The notes under the pieces were generated by a model, which was not told where the DNA came from, did not search any database, and saw only the letters and a list, made by a program, of their open reading frames with translations. DNA of 64,000 nt from Desulfomonilaceae bacterium (GTDB lineage Bacteria > Desulfobacterota > Desulfomonilia > Desulfomonilales > Desulfomonilaceae), in assembly GCA_041662605.1 (NCBI GenBank), contig JBAZSD010000016.1:30915-94914 (forward strand). The letters are read 5' to 3'. This document shows, in pieces, positions 9,127 to 17,967 of the stretch. Numbering within the stretch: position 1 is the stretch's first letter; each line of letters opens with the position of its first letter. Made by a program: the position numbers and the translations under genes.

Positions 9127-10542
9127 ATGACGTTTTTGAGTAGTTTTCGGGAAGAGCCCATAGGGGGATTTGATCTCTCTGACAGGGAATCTCTCTTTTT
9201 TATTGTCGGGCCTTGTGTGATAGAGACATGGGAGATCACGTTTCAGGTGGCTAACGAGGTTGCCCGGATAAGCCGGACACATGGGATTCCCATGATTTTT
9301 AAATCCTCTTTTGATAAAGCCAACCGCACATCCGTTGATTCATTTCGTGGTCCGGGCATTGAAAAAGGCCTTGAGATATTGTCGGAAGTTAGATCTGCCA
9401 CAGGTCTGCCGATAGTTTCCGATGTCCATTCTCCCGAACAGGCCGAACAGGCGTCCGAAGTATTGGATGTTTTACAGATTCCAGCCTTCCTAAGCCGCCA
9501 GACAGATCTTCTGGTGGCGGCCGGCAGGACGAAAAAAGCCGTCAACATAAAAAAGGGACAATTTCAGGCCCCTCAGGACATGGAACATGCTGTAAAAAAA
9601 GTTATGTCGACGGGAAACGCAAAGATTCTACTTACGGAACGGGGAACAAGCTTCGGATATCGGGACCTCGTAGCCGACATGCGTTCTATAAGCTGGATGA
9701 AATCCTTCGGATTCCCTATTGTGTTCGACGCTACCCATTCTTCACAATTCCCTGGGGCAGGATCCGGAAAATCCGGAGGCGACCGAACCTTGGCGCCGTC
9801 CCTTAGTCGAGCCGCAGTCGGAGCAGGAGCCAACGGGGTTTTCATCGAAACCCATCCGGACCCGGACCGGGCCTTGTGCGATGGACCCAATTCTCTGGCT
9901 CTGAGTGATTTGGAATCACTGGTCCTTAACCTCGTGGAAATCCACAAGTTGATCCCTCGATCAGAGCCGGGTTCTTCCAGCTTCGGGTTACAGAATCAGG
10001 CTCTTGGGCCGGTCCTTGCCCCTGACTTGCAGGACCGTTTCAAATTGATAAAGTTGATAATCTTTGATGTTGACGGTGTTTTGACCGACGGAAAGATAGT
10101 ATTCGCGGGTAATGATCTTGAAATAAAGTCATTTCACGTCCGGGATGGGCATGGGATAAAACTTGCGATGAGAAGCGGTCTTGATGTGGCCCTTGTGACG
10201 GGCAGAAAATCAGATGTGGTACGACGTAGAGCTGATGATTTAGGCATTGAGAGAGTTTTTCAGGGAATTTGGGACAAACGGCCGGTGTTCAAGCAACTGG
10301 TTAGTGAGTTGAACCTTAAGAGTGAAGAAGTTGCAGTTATCGGAGACGACGTCGTAGATATACCGATGATGCGTTTGGCCGGTTTGGCCGCTACTACCCC
10401 GGAGGCGCCCGTCGAGGTTAGAAAAGAAGCCCATTATGTAACATCCCATGCTGGTGGCTATGGGGCCGCCAGAGAATTGATCGAAATGATATTAAAGGCC
10501 CAGGACAAATGGCGACTGGTCATGGCAAGATATTATGAATAA
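9127..10542 (+). CDS. kdsA-kdsC: KDO-8-phosphate synthase fused to KDO-8-phosphate phosphatase
   Basis: One 471-residue polypeptide carries two successive steps of KDO synthesis. Residues about 10-280 are KdsA, condensing arabinose-5-phosphate with phosphoenolpyruvate (VGPCVIE, FKSSFDKANRTS, SDVHSPEQ, FDATHSSQ). Residues about 305-465 are KdsC, a C0-type HAD phosphatase with FDVDGVLTDG (nucleophile D314, D316), TGRKSD and a late GDDVVDIPM. The Cys in VGPCVIE (C30) marks the metal-dependent KdsA class; E. coli KdsA has Asn there. A short linker of about 30 residues joins the parts. Separate proteins are the norm, so the fusion is notable. The product feeds LPS made and exported with the lpt genes just downstream. 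Confidence 0.93.
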   Translation: MTFLSSFREEPIGGFDLSDRESLFFIVGPCVIETWEITFQVANEVARISRTHGIPMIFKSSFDKANRTSVDSFRGPGIEKGLEILSEVRSATGLPIVSDVHSPEQAEQASEVLDVLQIPAFLSRQTDLLVAAGRTKKAVNIKKGQFQAPQDMEHAVKKVMSTGNAKILLTERGTSFGYRDLVADMRSISWMKSFGFPIVFDATHSSQFPGAGSGKSGGDRTLAPSLSRAAVGAGANGVFIETHPDPDRALCDGPNSLALSDLESLVLNLVEIHKLIPRSEPGSSSFGLQNQALGPVLAPDLQDRFKLIKLIIFDVDGVLTDGKIVFAGNDLEIKSFHVRDGHGIKLAMRSGLDVALVTGRKSDVVRRRADDLGIERVFQGIWDKRPVFKQLVSELNLKSEEVAVIGDDVVDIPMMRLAGLAATTPEAPVEVRKEAHYVTSHAGGYGAARELIEMILKAQDKWRLVMARYYE

Positions 10543-10551
10543 ATGAACAAC

Positions 10552-10580
10552 TGGTTGAACCGAATATTATTTGATATAAT
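10552..10580 (+). promoter_or_regulatory. Possible extended -10 promoter ahead of lptC
   Basis: A perfect TATAAT (10575-10580) is preceded by TGA, making an extended -10 element (TGNTATAAT). The -35 region is weak. It sits about 170 bases before lptC and could drive lptC-lptA-lptB-rpoN-hpf independently of the genes upstream. Confidence 0.4.
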
Positions 10581-10751
10581 GCTTCCGATTGTAGTCGAGC
10601 AACAATAAAGGATTCGGTAAGTAAGGCTTGAGGACTCTTTAGGTTAATTTCGGTTATGATGGGCGAATAAAAACTCAGTGTCACAGATTTACTGGATATC
10701 GCTGTATTGGATCGACAAAATAATTAGCGCATGTGAGTTCAGGTTTTTCGA

Positions 10752-11363
10752 ATGGACCACAAACATATAGAACGTCACTACAGACTGAAAAATTTAAAAC
10801 GAGCTTCCCAGATATTTGTGCTGGGCGCGGTATTGCTCCTTGTATCTGGACTTGCGGCGTCTCGGCTGGTTCGAGACAAAAGCGAGGACTTTAAACCCTC
10901 AGCCGTAACCAATGAAGGAAGCAGGGTTGAAAATTTTACCTATTCAGCTCCGGGATATCATCGATGGGACCTCAAAGCGTCAGACGCGCAGATCACGGAC
11001 AATCTTGACAGTGTTAAGTTGACATCTCCGCGAGTTGTTTATTATGGCGGTTCTGGTGGAACCATATACTTGGCGGCGCAATCAGGCCATCTGGATAAAA
11101 AAACAGGCTTCGTCTCCGCCAAAGGCGCAGTAAAGATTAACTACAAGGATTATGAATTTACGTCCAGTAATGTTAATTATTCGGAAGGTTCACTGCAGGC
11201 AGCGACGTCGGCTCCTGTGTCTCTCAACGGGGACAATCTCAAGCTCACGGGCAAAGGCTTGAAGCTGTCGGTTGAAAAGGAAGAAATACAGATAGAACAA
11301 GAGATAAAAGCCAGTCTGTTTAATGTGAAGTTGATAGATCCCGGACGAAAGCTTCCCATGTGA
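10752..11363 (+). CDS. lptC: LPS export ABC transporter periplasmic protein LptC
   Basis: Inner-membrane-anchored link between the LptBFG transporter and periplasmic LptA. The 203-residue protein has one N-terminal transmembrane helix (about 22-43) and then the LptC beta-jellyroll (about 60-195), with alternating hydrophobic strands and a region like YYGGSGGTIYLAAQSGHLD. Identification rests on fold pattern and on its position directly before lptA and lptB; sequence conservation in this family is low. The gap to lptA is only 16 bases. Confidence 0.88.
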   Translation: MDHKHIERHYRLKNLKRASQIFVLGAVLLLVSGLAASRLVRDKSEDFKPSAVTNEGSRVENFTYSAPGYHRWDLKASDAQITDNLDSVKLTSPRVVYYGGSGGTIYLAAQSGHLDKKTGFVSAKGAVKINYKDYEFTSSNVNYSEGSLQAATSAPVSLNGDNLKLTGKGLKLSVEKEEIQIEQEIKASLFNVKLIDPGRKLPM

Positions 11364-11379
11364 GTCAGAGCGTCTACGA

Positions 11380-11964
11380 ATGTTCCGAATTTCAGTTGTA
11401 GCGTTAATTTTTTGTTTTCTCCTTCCAACGCCGAATCTCGGCGTTTGCCAGGATAATTACGCCGCTCTGGGGGCAGCTTCCGACCAGCCCATAAACATTA
11501 CTTCGAAACGCTTTTCAGCCAAGAACATTCCAGGCGGTAAAGAAGTCACATTTGAGGGGTCGGTAAAAGTCCAGCAGAGTGATTTGACGCTAACCTGTGA
11601 CAGACTTGTCATCTTGTATGATGAAAAGATAGCTGGTTCCAGCCATAATGGGACCCAGAAAAAACAGTTAACCAAAGAACTACATACATCAAGCGGCATA
11701 AAATCAATTACTGCGTCAGGTAACGTAAAGATAACCCAAAATGATCGGATGGCGGTTGCAGGCAAGGCTGTTTTTGACAATATCAAGCGTACCATTACCC
11801 TTACGGAAGGGCCTCCCCGACTCTGGCAGGGCCCTGATGTCCTGGCTGCTCAAACCATCATAATTTATCTTGACGAAAATCGTTCTGAATTGCTTGGTGG
11901 AGATGACTCCCTAATTACAGCCATCATTAATCCTCCAAAAGCCAAGAAAGACAAGGAGAAATAG
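11380..11964 (+). CDS. lptA: LPS transport periplasmic protein LptA
   Basis: Forms the periplasmic bridge that carries LPS from LptC to LptD. The 194-residue product has a signal peptide (about 1-24) and an OstA-like domain with the repeating beta-strand pattern, e.g. ITSKRFSAKN...FEGSVKVQQSDLTLTCDRLVI. The lysine-rich C-terminal tail is typical. It lies between lptC and lptB, and the lptB reading frame begins within about 33 bases of its stop. Confidence 0.9.
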   Translation: MFRISVVALIFCFLLPTPNLGVCQDNYAALGAASDQPINITSKRFSAKNIPGGKEVTFEGSVKVQQSDLTLTCDRLVILYDEKIAGSSHNGTQKKQLTKELHTSSGIKSITASGNVKITQNDRMAVAGKAVFDNIKRTITLTEGPPRLWQGPDVLAAQTIIIYLDENRSELLGGDDSLITAIINPPKAKKDKEK

Positions 11965-11996
11965 TCACGACCGGGAGAGAGCTTCGAGTTCGGGGT

Positions 11997-12695
11997 TTGG
12001 TAAAAGAATACGGAGGCCGTCGAGTAGTTGATCAGGTCAGCATACGGATAGCTTCTGGACGGGTAGTAGGCTTGTTAGGCCCCAATGGGGCAGGCAAGAC
12101 TACGACCTTCTATATAATCACCGGATTGATCAAACCTGATCAAGGAGCGGTCTTCCTAGATGATGAGGATATTTCCGAATTGCCGGTATATCTGAGGGCG
12201 AGACTGGGAATCAGTTACCTGCCTCAGGAAACTTCTGTTTTTCGTAAACTTACTGTGGCTCAAAATGTCATGGCCATACTGGAAACCATAGAATCGGACA
12301 AGATCCGGAGACAAGAGCGATTGGAAGAACTATTGGCCGAGTTAGACATTTCGGGATTAAGAAATCAACGTGCCGAAAGTCTTTCGGGTGGTCAAAAGAG
12401 AAGGTTGGAAATTACGAGAGCTTTAGTGACCAAACCAAACTTTATGCTCTTGGACGAGCCTTTTGCAGGCCTCGATCCTATTGTCGTACTGGAGATTCAA
12501 AAAATAATTTTCAAGCTTAAAGAGAGCGGGATAGGCATAGTAATAACTGATCATAATACTAGAGAAATTCTGGGCGTTTGTGATACAGTGTATCTTTTGG
12601 ATAAAGGTCATATCCTCGAAGAGGGATCCCCTGAAATGATCGCGGGCAGCGAACTGGCCAAAGCGGTTTATTTGGGTAACAAGTTTAGCATGTAG
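11997..12695 (+). CDS. lptB: LPS export ABC transporter ATP-binding protein LptB
   Basis: Cytoplasmic ATPase powering LPS extraction. It has Walker A GPNGAGKTTT (about 28-37), Q-loop LPQET, signature LSGGQ (about 125), Walker B MLLDEPFAGLDP and the switch ITDHN. The first canonical start is TTG at 11997, yet homology to LptB (ELRVRGLVKEYGG) runs back about 10 codons into sequence with no ATG, GTG or TTG. Upstream, AAGGAG precedes an ATA at 11961 that overlaps the lptA stop. The true start may therefore be a rare codon, or a base is wrong here. Placed between lptA and rpoN as in many Proteobacteria. Confidence 0.94.
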   Translation: MVKEYGGRRVVDQVSIRIASGRVVGLLGPNGAGKTTTFYIITGLIKPDQGAVFLDDEDISELPVYLRARLGISYLPQETSVFRKLTVAQNVMAILETIESDKIRRQERLEELLAELDISGLRNQRAESLSGGQKRRLEITRALVTKPNFMLLDEPFAGLDPIVVLEIQKIIFKLKESGIGIVITDHNTREILGVCDTVYLLDKGHILEEGSPEMIAGSELAKAVYLGNKFSM

Positions 12696-12710
12696 TTCAA
12701 CCGTGTAAAC

Positions 12711-14141
12711 ATGGTCCTGCAAATCAGACAACAACTGCGTCAAATCCAGCAACTGGTAATGACGCCACAGTTACAACAGGCGATCAAACTCCTTCAGTAC
12801 AACCATTTGGAAATGCTTAACGCTGTGGAGCAAGAGCTAAAGGAGAATCCCGCCTTAGAATCAGCCAGTTTTGACGAACCGTTCACAGATCAGGATACCC
12901 CGGGAAGAGACGACCTAAAATCTTTGGAGGACTCGACCACCGAGTCTGCAAATCCTGCGGCTGACTCCTTAGCGGCTGATTGGGACAATTATCTGGAAAA
13001 CTATGGAGGGGACTACTCTTCACCCAACAAGGACTACTCTGATCGCCCTTCCTTTGAAAACCTCATTTCATATAAAAGCAACCTTTTTAGATATTTACTT
13101 GAACAGCTAAGGTTGAGTCGAATCGAAGACGAAGACCGGCGTATAGCGCTTGAAATCATTGGAAATCTCAATGACGACGGTTATCTCGATATATCTGTTG
13201 AAGACCTGGCGATAAATCTGAACACTTCAGTAGATAGAATTGAGGGGATTTTAACAAAAGTTCAGGAATTTGAGCCAGTCGGCGTCGCAGCGCGTGATCT
13301 GAGGGAATGTTTGCTCATTCAGGCGAAGTTACAGGAACCCCCTAATCAACTGGTAATTAGAATTCTGAACGAAGCTTTCGACATCCTTCAATCCGGTAAA
13401 ATTGAAAATCTGGTCAAACGGATGAAAGTATCGATCGATGAGGTTCATTCCGCTGTCCATTTAATTTCAAGTTTTGACCCAAAACCTGGACGCATTTTTG
13501 GGGGTTCTGAAACCATCTATGTAGCGCCGGACATTTTTGTTTTCAAGGTTGGCAATGATTATTCTATTGTCCTAAATGATGATGGGCTACCTCGACTTAG
13601 AATTAACTCTCTTTTTCAGAAAGAACTTCATGGTGGTTCTTCTCCTTCAGCCACCAAGGATTATCTTCAGGAGAAGATGCGTAGCGCAGTGTGGTTAATC
13701 AAGAGTATTCATCAGCGTCAAAGGACCATTTATAAAACGACTCAGTCCATACTAAAATTTCAGAGGGAATTTTTCGATAAAGGCATTGATTATTTGAGAC
13801 CACTAGTTCTTAAAGACGTGGCGGATGATATTGAAATGCATGAATCCACCGTGAGCAGGGTAACATCGAACAAATATATACATACCCCAAGAGGCATCTT
13901 TGAACTAAAATACTTTTTCAATTCCGGAATAAGGCATGGGGCTGATGAAATAGCCTCCGAGTCTGTGAAAAACCACATTCTGCATATTGTGAGAGCGGAA
14001 AATCCGAAAAAACCAGTTAGCGACAAGCAGATTGTCGAGGAGTTGGCCAAATCGGATATAACCATAGCCCGACGAACAGTGGCAAAATATAGAGAGATGC
14101 TTGGCATCGCTCCGTCGAGCAAAAGAAAGAAGAAGTTTTGA
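12711..14141 (+). CDS. rpoN: RNA polymerase sigma-54 factor
   Basis: Sigma factor for -24/-12 promoters that need AAA+ activators. The 476-residue protein has the Gln-rich region I at its start (QLRQIQQLVMTPQLQQAIKLLQ), an acidic region II (about 50-110) and the core-binding domain. A helix-turn-helix (near SRVTSNKYIHTPRG) and the nearly invariant RpoN box ARRTVAKYRE (453-462) complete it. The lptB-rpoN-hpf-ptsN order is a classic conserved cluster. It starts 15 bases after lptB. Confidence 0.97.
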   Translation: MVLQIRQQLRQIQQLVMTPQLQQAIKLLQYNHLEMLNAVEQELKENPALESASFDEPFTDQDTPGRDDLKSLEDSTTESANPAADSLAADWDNYLENYGGDYSSPNKDYSDRPSFENLISYKSNLFRYLLEQLRLSRIEDEDRRIALEIIGNLNDDGYLDISVEDLAINLNTSVDRIEGILTKVQEFEPVGVAARDLRECLLIQAKLQEPPNQLVIRILNEAFDILQSGKIENLVKRMKVSIDEVHSAVHLISSFDPKPGRIFGGSETIYVAPDIFVFKVGNDYSIVLNDDGLPRLRINSLFQKELHGGSSPSATKDYLQEKMRSAVWLIKSIHQRQRTIYKTTQSILKFQREFFDKGIDYLRPLVLKDVADDIEMHESTVSRVTSNKYIHTPRGIFELKYFFNSGIRHGADEIASESVKNHILHIVRAENPKKPVSDKQIVEELAKSDITIARRTVAKYREMLGIAPSSKRKKKF

Positions 14142-14183
14142 CAAACAGAGTCACACCGTGATTCTGCTTAAGGAGGTAGTGAA

Positions 14184-14726
14184 ATGCAAGTTTCCGTAAC
14201 TTTTAGACATATGGAACCTTCAGAGGCCCTGAAGAGCTATGTTCAGGACAGGACTACAAAACTGACCAAGTACATAGACAGGCCTTTGGATAGTCAGGTC
14301 ACTTTGTCAGTGCAAAAGTTTCGCCAAATGGCTGACGTGGTGATCAACGTAGACGGCTTGCGTATATCCGGTCAAGAGACTCATGAAGACATGTATGCGG
14401 CTATTGATCTCGTCATGGACAAGATTGAAAGACAGGTAAAAAAGTACCGGCAAAAAATTAGGAAACACAAACCATCTCAAGGCAAAGAACTCAGATGGCG
14501 CCGGGATATTTATGAGCCTGAGAGCTTTGAAGACGATGGAGAACCGGTTATCGTCAAGACTGAGAACTATTTCATAAAACCAATGTCTGTGGATGAAGCC
14601 GCCATGCAGATGGACCTTTCCCATCAGGATTTTCTTGTCTTCAATAACGCTTCTACCCAGACTATCAATGTCGTTTACAGAAGAAAAGACGGAAATTACG
14701 GTTTGATCGTTCCCCAAAGCGCCTAA
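14184..14726 (+). CDS. hpf: Ribosome hibernation promoting factor, long form
   Basis: Binds the 30S subunit and promotes 100S ribosome dimers in stationary phase. The 180-residue length is the long form. The N-terminal S30AE domain (about 1-100) is followed by a linker and the dimerising C-terminal domain (about 120-178), with the typical KPMSVDEAAMQM...FLVFNN...VVYRRKDGNYGLI pattern. AAGGAGG lies at good spacing before the ATG. It follows rpoN, its usual neighbour, and is followed by a strong hairpin. Confidence 0.95.
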   Translation: MQVSVTFRHMEPSEALKSYVQDRTTKLTKYIDRPLDSQVTLSVQKFRQMADVVINVDGLRISGQETHEDMYAAIDLVMDKIERQVKKYRQKIRKHKPSQGKELRWRRDIYEPESFEDDGEPVIVKTENYFIKPMSVDEAAMQMDLSHQDFLVFNNASTQTINVVYRRKDGNYGLIVPQSA

Positions 14727-14795
14727 AAGAACTTTGAACGTAGGACAGATAACGACCTCTATTAGAGGGCGACATTCGTAAAATTTGACAAATCA

Positions 14796-14824
14796 TTAAG
14801 GGTGTAGGAAACCTACACCCTTAA
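14796..14824 (+). terminator. Perfect 13-bp hairpin between hpf and ptsN
   Basis: TTAAGGGTGTAGG and its exact complement are separated by AAA. The following AATTATTT is T-rich but interrupted. It could end hpf transcripts partly or protect their 3' end, lowering ptsN expression relative to rpoN and hpf. Confidence 0.6.
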
Positions 14825-14870
14825 AATTATTTAAATGGCCCTTGCGCCATAAGGATGAAAGAGTTTTGCA

Positions 14871-15335
14871 ATGAGGATTTTGGATTTCCTCCGGAATGAT
14901 TGTGTAATTGGATCTATGACCGCAACTTCAAAAGACGATGCGCTGGCCGAATTGTTGGAACCAATACTGGTCGTCAATCCCAGCCTCGACAAAAAACTTG
15001 TGTTTCAGACGATTTTAGATAGAGAAAAACTTGGGAGCACTGGATTAGGAAATGGTGTCGCCATCCCTCATGGAAAATTTGAGGGGTTGAACAAGTTGGC
15101 GGCTAGTTTCGGACGAAGTCCAAAAGGCATTGATTTCGCCTCCATGGACAACAAACCGGCCTATCTTTTTTTCATGCTGATAGCTCCACTGAATTGCGCA
15201 GGAGATCATTTGAAAGCTTTGGCCAGAATTTCCAGACTCTTCAAAGACCCTATCCTGACCAACCACTTGAGACAGGCCGAGACCTCCGATGAAATTTTCA
15301 AGCTTCTCGAAGAAAGCGACCTGAAATTTCCGTAA
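14871..15335 (+). CDS. ptsN: PTS IIA-like nitrogen regulatory protein PtsN
   Basis: Cytoplasmic phosphoacceptor of the regulatory nitrogen PTS (EIIA-Ntr); it signals and does not transport sugar. The 154-residue protein has the family active-site motif GNGVAIPHGK with phosphorylated H67, and the later FMLIAP and HLKALARISRLF stretches. It closes the rpoN-hpf-ptsN cluster. No hprK, npr or rapZ follows; thiC converges from the other side. Confidence 0.93.
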   Translation: MRILDFLRNDCVIGSMTATSKDDALAELLEPILVVNPSLDKKLVFQTILDREKLGSTGLGNGVAIPHGKFEGLNKLAASFGRSPKGIDFASMDNKPAYLFFMLIAPLNCAGDHLKALARISRLFKDPILTNHLRQAETSDEIFKLLEESDLKFP

Positions 15336-15370
15336 ATCTACCTAATTGTTTCATTGGGATCCCCGGTTGT

Positions 15371-16615
15371 TCATGAATCAGCTTTGTAAGCGCACAATTC
15401 GCCACACATAGTGCATGTCTCATGGTCCTCTGAGCAAGTCCGCGCTCTAATACTCCTGGCAAGCTCAGGAGACATAGCCAATCTGATTTGTTCAGGCCAA
15501 TCCCTGTCTTTTCTGGCCCGGCTCATTTTATAGTCCCAATCCCAGGCGTCCTGCCTGCCACGAGCGATGTCCGCAGCGTGACCGGCTATTTTCGCCGAGA
15601 GTACTCCAATGCGCACATCTTCAACATTCGGAAGCCCCAAATGTTCCGAAGGTGTTACATAACATAGAAAATCAGCGCCATTAGCCGCTGCTATAGCGCC
15701 TCCGATCGCCGATGTCACGTGATCCATTCCTGGGGCTACGTCTGTTACAAGTGGCCCAAGCACGTAAAATGGCGCGCTATCACAAAGTTGCTTCTGCATC
15801 ATCATCTGCGCCGCAATCTGGTTCAAGGGCACATGACCAGGCCCCTCTATTATAGCCTGAACCCCTTGCTGTCTGGCTCTCCTGTTCAAGTCTCCCAAGG
15901 TAATGAGTTCTTCGACCTGCGCAGCGTCCATCGAGTCAGCTATCGCGCCCGGTCTCAATCCATCCCCCAGGCTCAGCGCCATGTTGTAACGCTTACATAT
16001 ATCTAATACCTCATCATAGCGCTCATACAGAGGGTTTTCTTTCTTGTTGGCCCTCATCCATCTTGCAAGAAAACTTCCTCCTCGACTCACAATGCCGCAA
16101 ACTCTAGGCTTCTTTGCCAAATGATCCAGGGCGCTTCTGGTTACTCCGCAGTGGACTGTAACAAAACTTATGCCGTCTTCGCCATGCAACCTGATAGCTT
16201 CCAACATCTCGTCGCCGGTCATTTTTTCCGAGGCGCCGAGAGTTCTAACAGATTTTACTATTGCTTCATAAATTGGAACTGATCCAACAGGAATACTTGA
16301 TTCATTAACTATTTTCTTGCGTATTGACCTTAGATCGCCTCCGGTGGACAAATCCATTACAGCGTCTGCGCCGGCTCTCACCGCAGCTTCAAGCTTCTGT
16401 AATTCAAGATCTTCATCCACCAAATCAGGAGATGTTCCTATATTAGCGTTGACCTTTACCTTTAAATCTTCTCCCACAGCGACTGCTCTACCGGAACCAG
16501 CCGCCTTGAATATGACTACCTTGCCGTTATCCAAATGACGCTTGAGCCTGTCAGGGGAAACACCCTCATCCAGAGCGATCTGTTCGATCAATTTATTCAA
16601 GTCCCGCTTCTCCAA
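15371..16615 (-). CDS. thiC: Phosphomethylpyrimidine synthase ThiC
   Basis: Radical SAM enzyme that rearranges aminoimidazole ribotide to HMP-phosphate for thiamine. The 414-residue short form lacks the long N-terminal domain of E. coli ThiC. It shows ADAVMDLSTGGDL, GDGLRPG and EGPGHVPL, and ends with the unusual cluster motif C-x5-C-x2-C-x3-C region (CSEDHETCTMCGELC). The start is a TTG at 16615 hard against AAAGGA. I looked for a TPP riboswitch between it and the divergent transporter and found none. Confidence 0.95.
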   Translation of the reverse strand: MEKRDLNKLIEQIALDEGVSPDRLKRHLDNGKVVIFKAAGSGRAVAVGEDLKVKVNANIGTSPDLVDEDLELQKLEAAVRAGADAVMDLSTGGDLRSIRKKIVNESSIPVGSVPIYEAIVKSVRTLGASEKMTGDEMLEAIRLHGEDGISFVTVHCGVTRSALDHLAKKPRVCGIVSRGGSFLARWMRANKKENPLYERYDEVLDICKRYNMALSLGDGLRPGAIADSMDAAQVEELITLGDLNRRARQQGVQAIIEGPGHVPLNQIAAQMMMQKQLCDSAPFYVLGPLVTDVAPGMDHVTSAIGGAIAAANGADFLCYVTPSEHLGLPNVEDVRIGVLSAKIAGHAADIARGRQDAWDWDYKMSRARKDRDWPEQIRLAMSPELARSIRARTCSEDHETCTMCGELCAYKADS

Positions 16616-16755
16616 TTCCTTTGATTTCTCGTAGTATATTGGCTAAACAAATAATTGTCCATATTCGTTTCAGCGGTCGCTTCATCGCAATCAGTCATCG
16701 AGCACAGGGGAGATCCGGCTTTTCTACGTTTTATTGGCCTTGGGAGTATCAACAA

Positions 16756-17967
16756 ATGTCTACTGGTCGCAAGGGTCTTGGGGCTCTCTTAGGCGCTTCA
16801 GTGGCGATTTTTTGGCCGGGCGCCTTTATTTTTGGGTTCCCCGGTGTGATGGCGAGTTATTGGAGCCAGTCCTTCGGCGTGGGAAAGGGCGCAATTGGAG
16901 CGATCATGTTTTTTGTTCTCGCTGCGATCGGGATTTTCATGTTTTTTGTTGGGAAATGGCAAGAGAAACTGGGTATCAGAAAACTTATGACCGTAGGCGT
17001 CTTGTTATGTGGAGCCAATGTTTTTACGCTGCTCCTGGCCAATAACATATTCTGGATTTATCTTTGGGCTTTTATCAATGGAATGGCTTCCTGTTTCGTC
17101 TATATTCCTGGTTTGACTACGGTTCAAAGATGGTTTCCCGAACAACGCGGGTTGGTTTCCGGGATAGTTAATCTGATGTTCGGGTTATCGGCAGCCATCA
17201 TGGCTCCCTTGTTTGGAATGATCTTTCAATCGTTTGGCTACATCGGCATCGTGGAAATATTGGGACCGATCTGTCTGCTGACAGGGTTGGTAGCCGCTCA
17301 ATTCACGGAAGCTCCACTTGGACCGTCATCCGGAAACATTCCAACAGCGCCTAAGACGACTATCGACGCCCATCAATTCAAACCAATTACAGTGGGTCAA
17401 GCAGTCCGGATTCGTAGTTTCCGGTTTCTCTGGTTGGTATGGGCCCTTCAGGGGGCTGCGGGGATATCTATGATCACGTTGTCTACAAGCCTCGGGATAT
17501 CAAAAGGCTATACGCTGGAATCGGCAGTGATCATCCTTACCTCGTTCAATCTGGCTAGCGGATTAAGCCGCCTGATCAGTGGTTACCTGTCTGACAGGAT
17601 AGGAAGAAATTTTACAATGAGCTTCTTTTTCTTCTCATCCGCAATGGCCTATTTCATGCTCAATCTGGTTGACTCATTGCCAATACTTTGCCTTTTGGCC
17701 ATCATCATAGGCTTCGCTTTCGGGACTCTTTTCGCAGTTTCGGCTCCACTGGTTACCGACTGTTTTGGAATAAACAACTTTGGCGCCATTTTTGGGCTCA
17801 TTTTCACGGGATACGGATTTTTGGCCGGTCCGCTTGGCGCTGCGCTGAGCGGCTATGCGCTTGATTACACGTCCGGGAATTATTCCCTGGTTTTTGGTTA
17901 CCTGGGGTGCTTTTGTCTTGTTTCTTCAGGATTGATCTGGTCAGTCAGACCCATTGACTCTAAATAG
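16756..17967 (+). CDS. MFS transporter, oxalate/formate antiporter-like family
   Basis: A 403-residue inner-membrane protein with about 12 hydrophobic helices. The start GAxLGASVAIFWPGAFIFGFPG and the region SGIVNLMFGLSAAIMAPLFG resemble the OFA (oxalate:formate antiporter) and monocarboxylate branch of the MFS, so an organic acid is a plausible substrate, but I cannot name it. Start chosen at the ATG at 16756 with GGGAG upstream; a longer frame to 16621 would add 45 residues with no membrane or MFS character. It overlaps the convergent methyltransferase gene by 27 bases. Confidence 0.82.
   Translation: MSTGRKGLGALLGASVAIFWPGAFIFGFPGVMASYWSQSFGVGKGAIGAIMFFVLAAIGIFMFFVGKWQEKLGIRKLMTVGVLLCGANVFTLLLANNIFWIYLWAFINGMASCFVYIPGLTTVQRWFPEQRGLVSGIVNLMFGLSAAIMAPLFGMIFQSFGYIGIVEILGPICLLTGLVAAQFTEAPLGPSSGNIPTAPKTTIDAHQFKPITVGQAVRIRSFRFLWLVWALQGAAGISMITLSTSLGISKGYTLESAVIILTSFNLASGLSRLISGYLSDRIGRNFTMSFFFFSSAMAYFMLNLVDSLPILCLLAIIIGFAFGTLFAVSAPLVTDCFGINNFGAIFGLIFTGYGFLAGPLGAALSGYALDYTSGNYSLVFGYLGCFCLVSSGLIWSVRPIDSK

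Noticed and set aside
16616..16755. TPP riboswitch before thiC
   Set aside because: The thi-box sequences expected on the minus strand are absent, and the gap is too short for the full aptamer plus a control stem.
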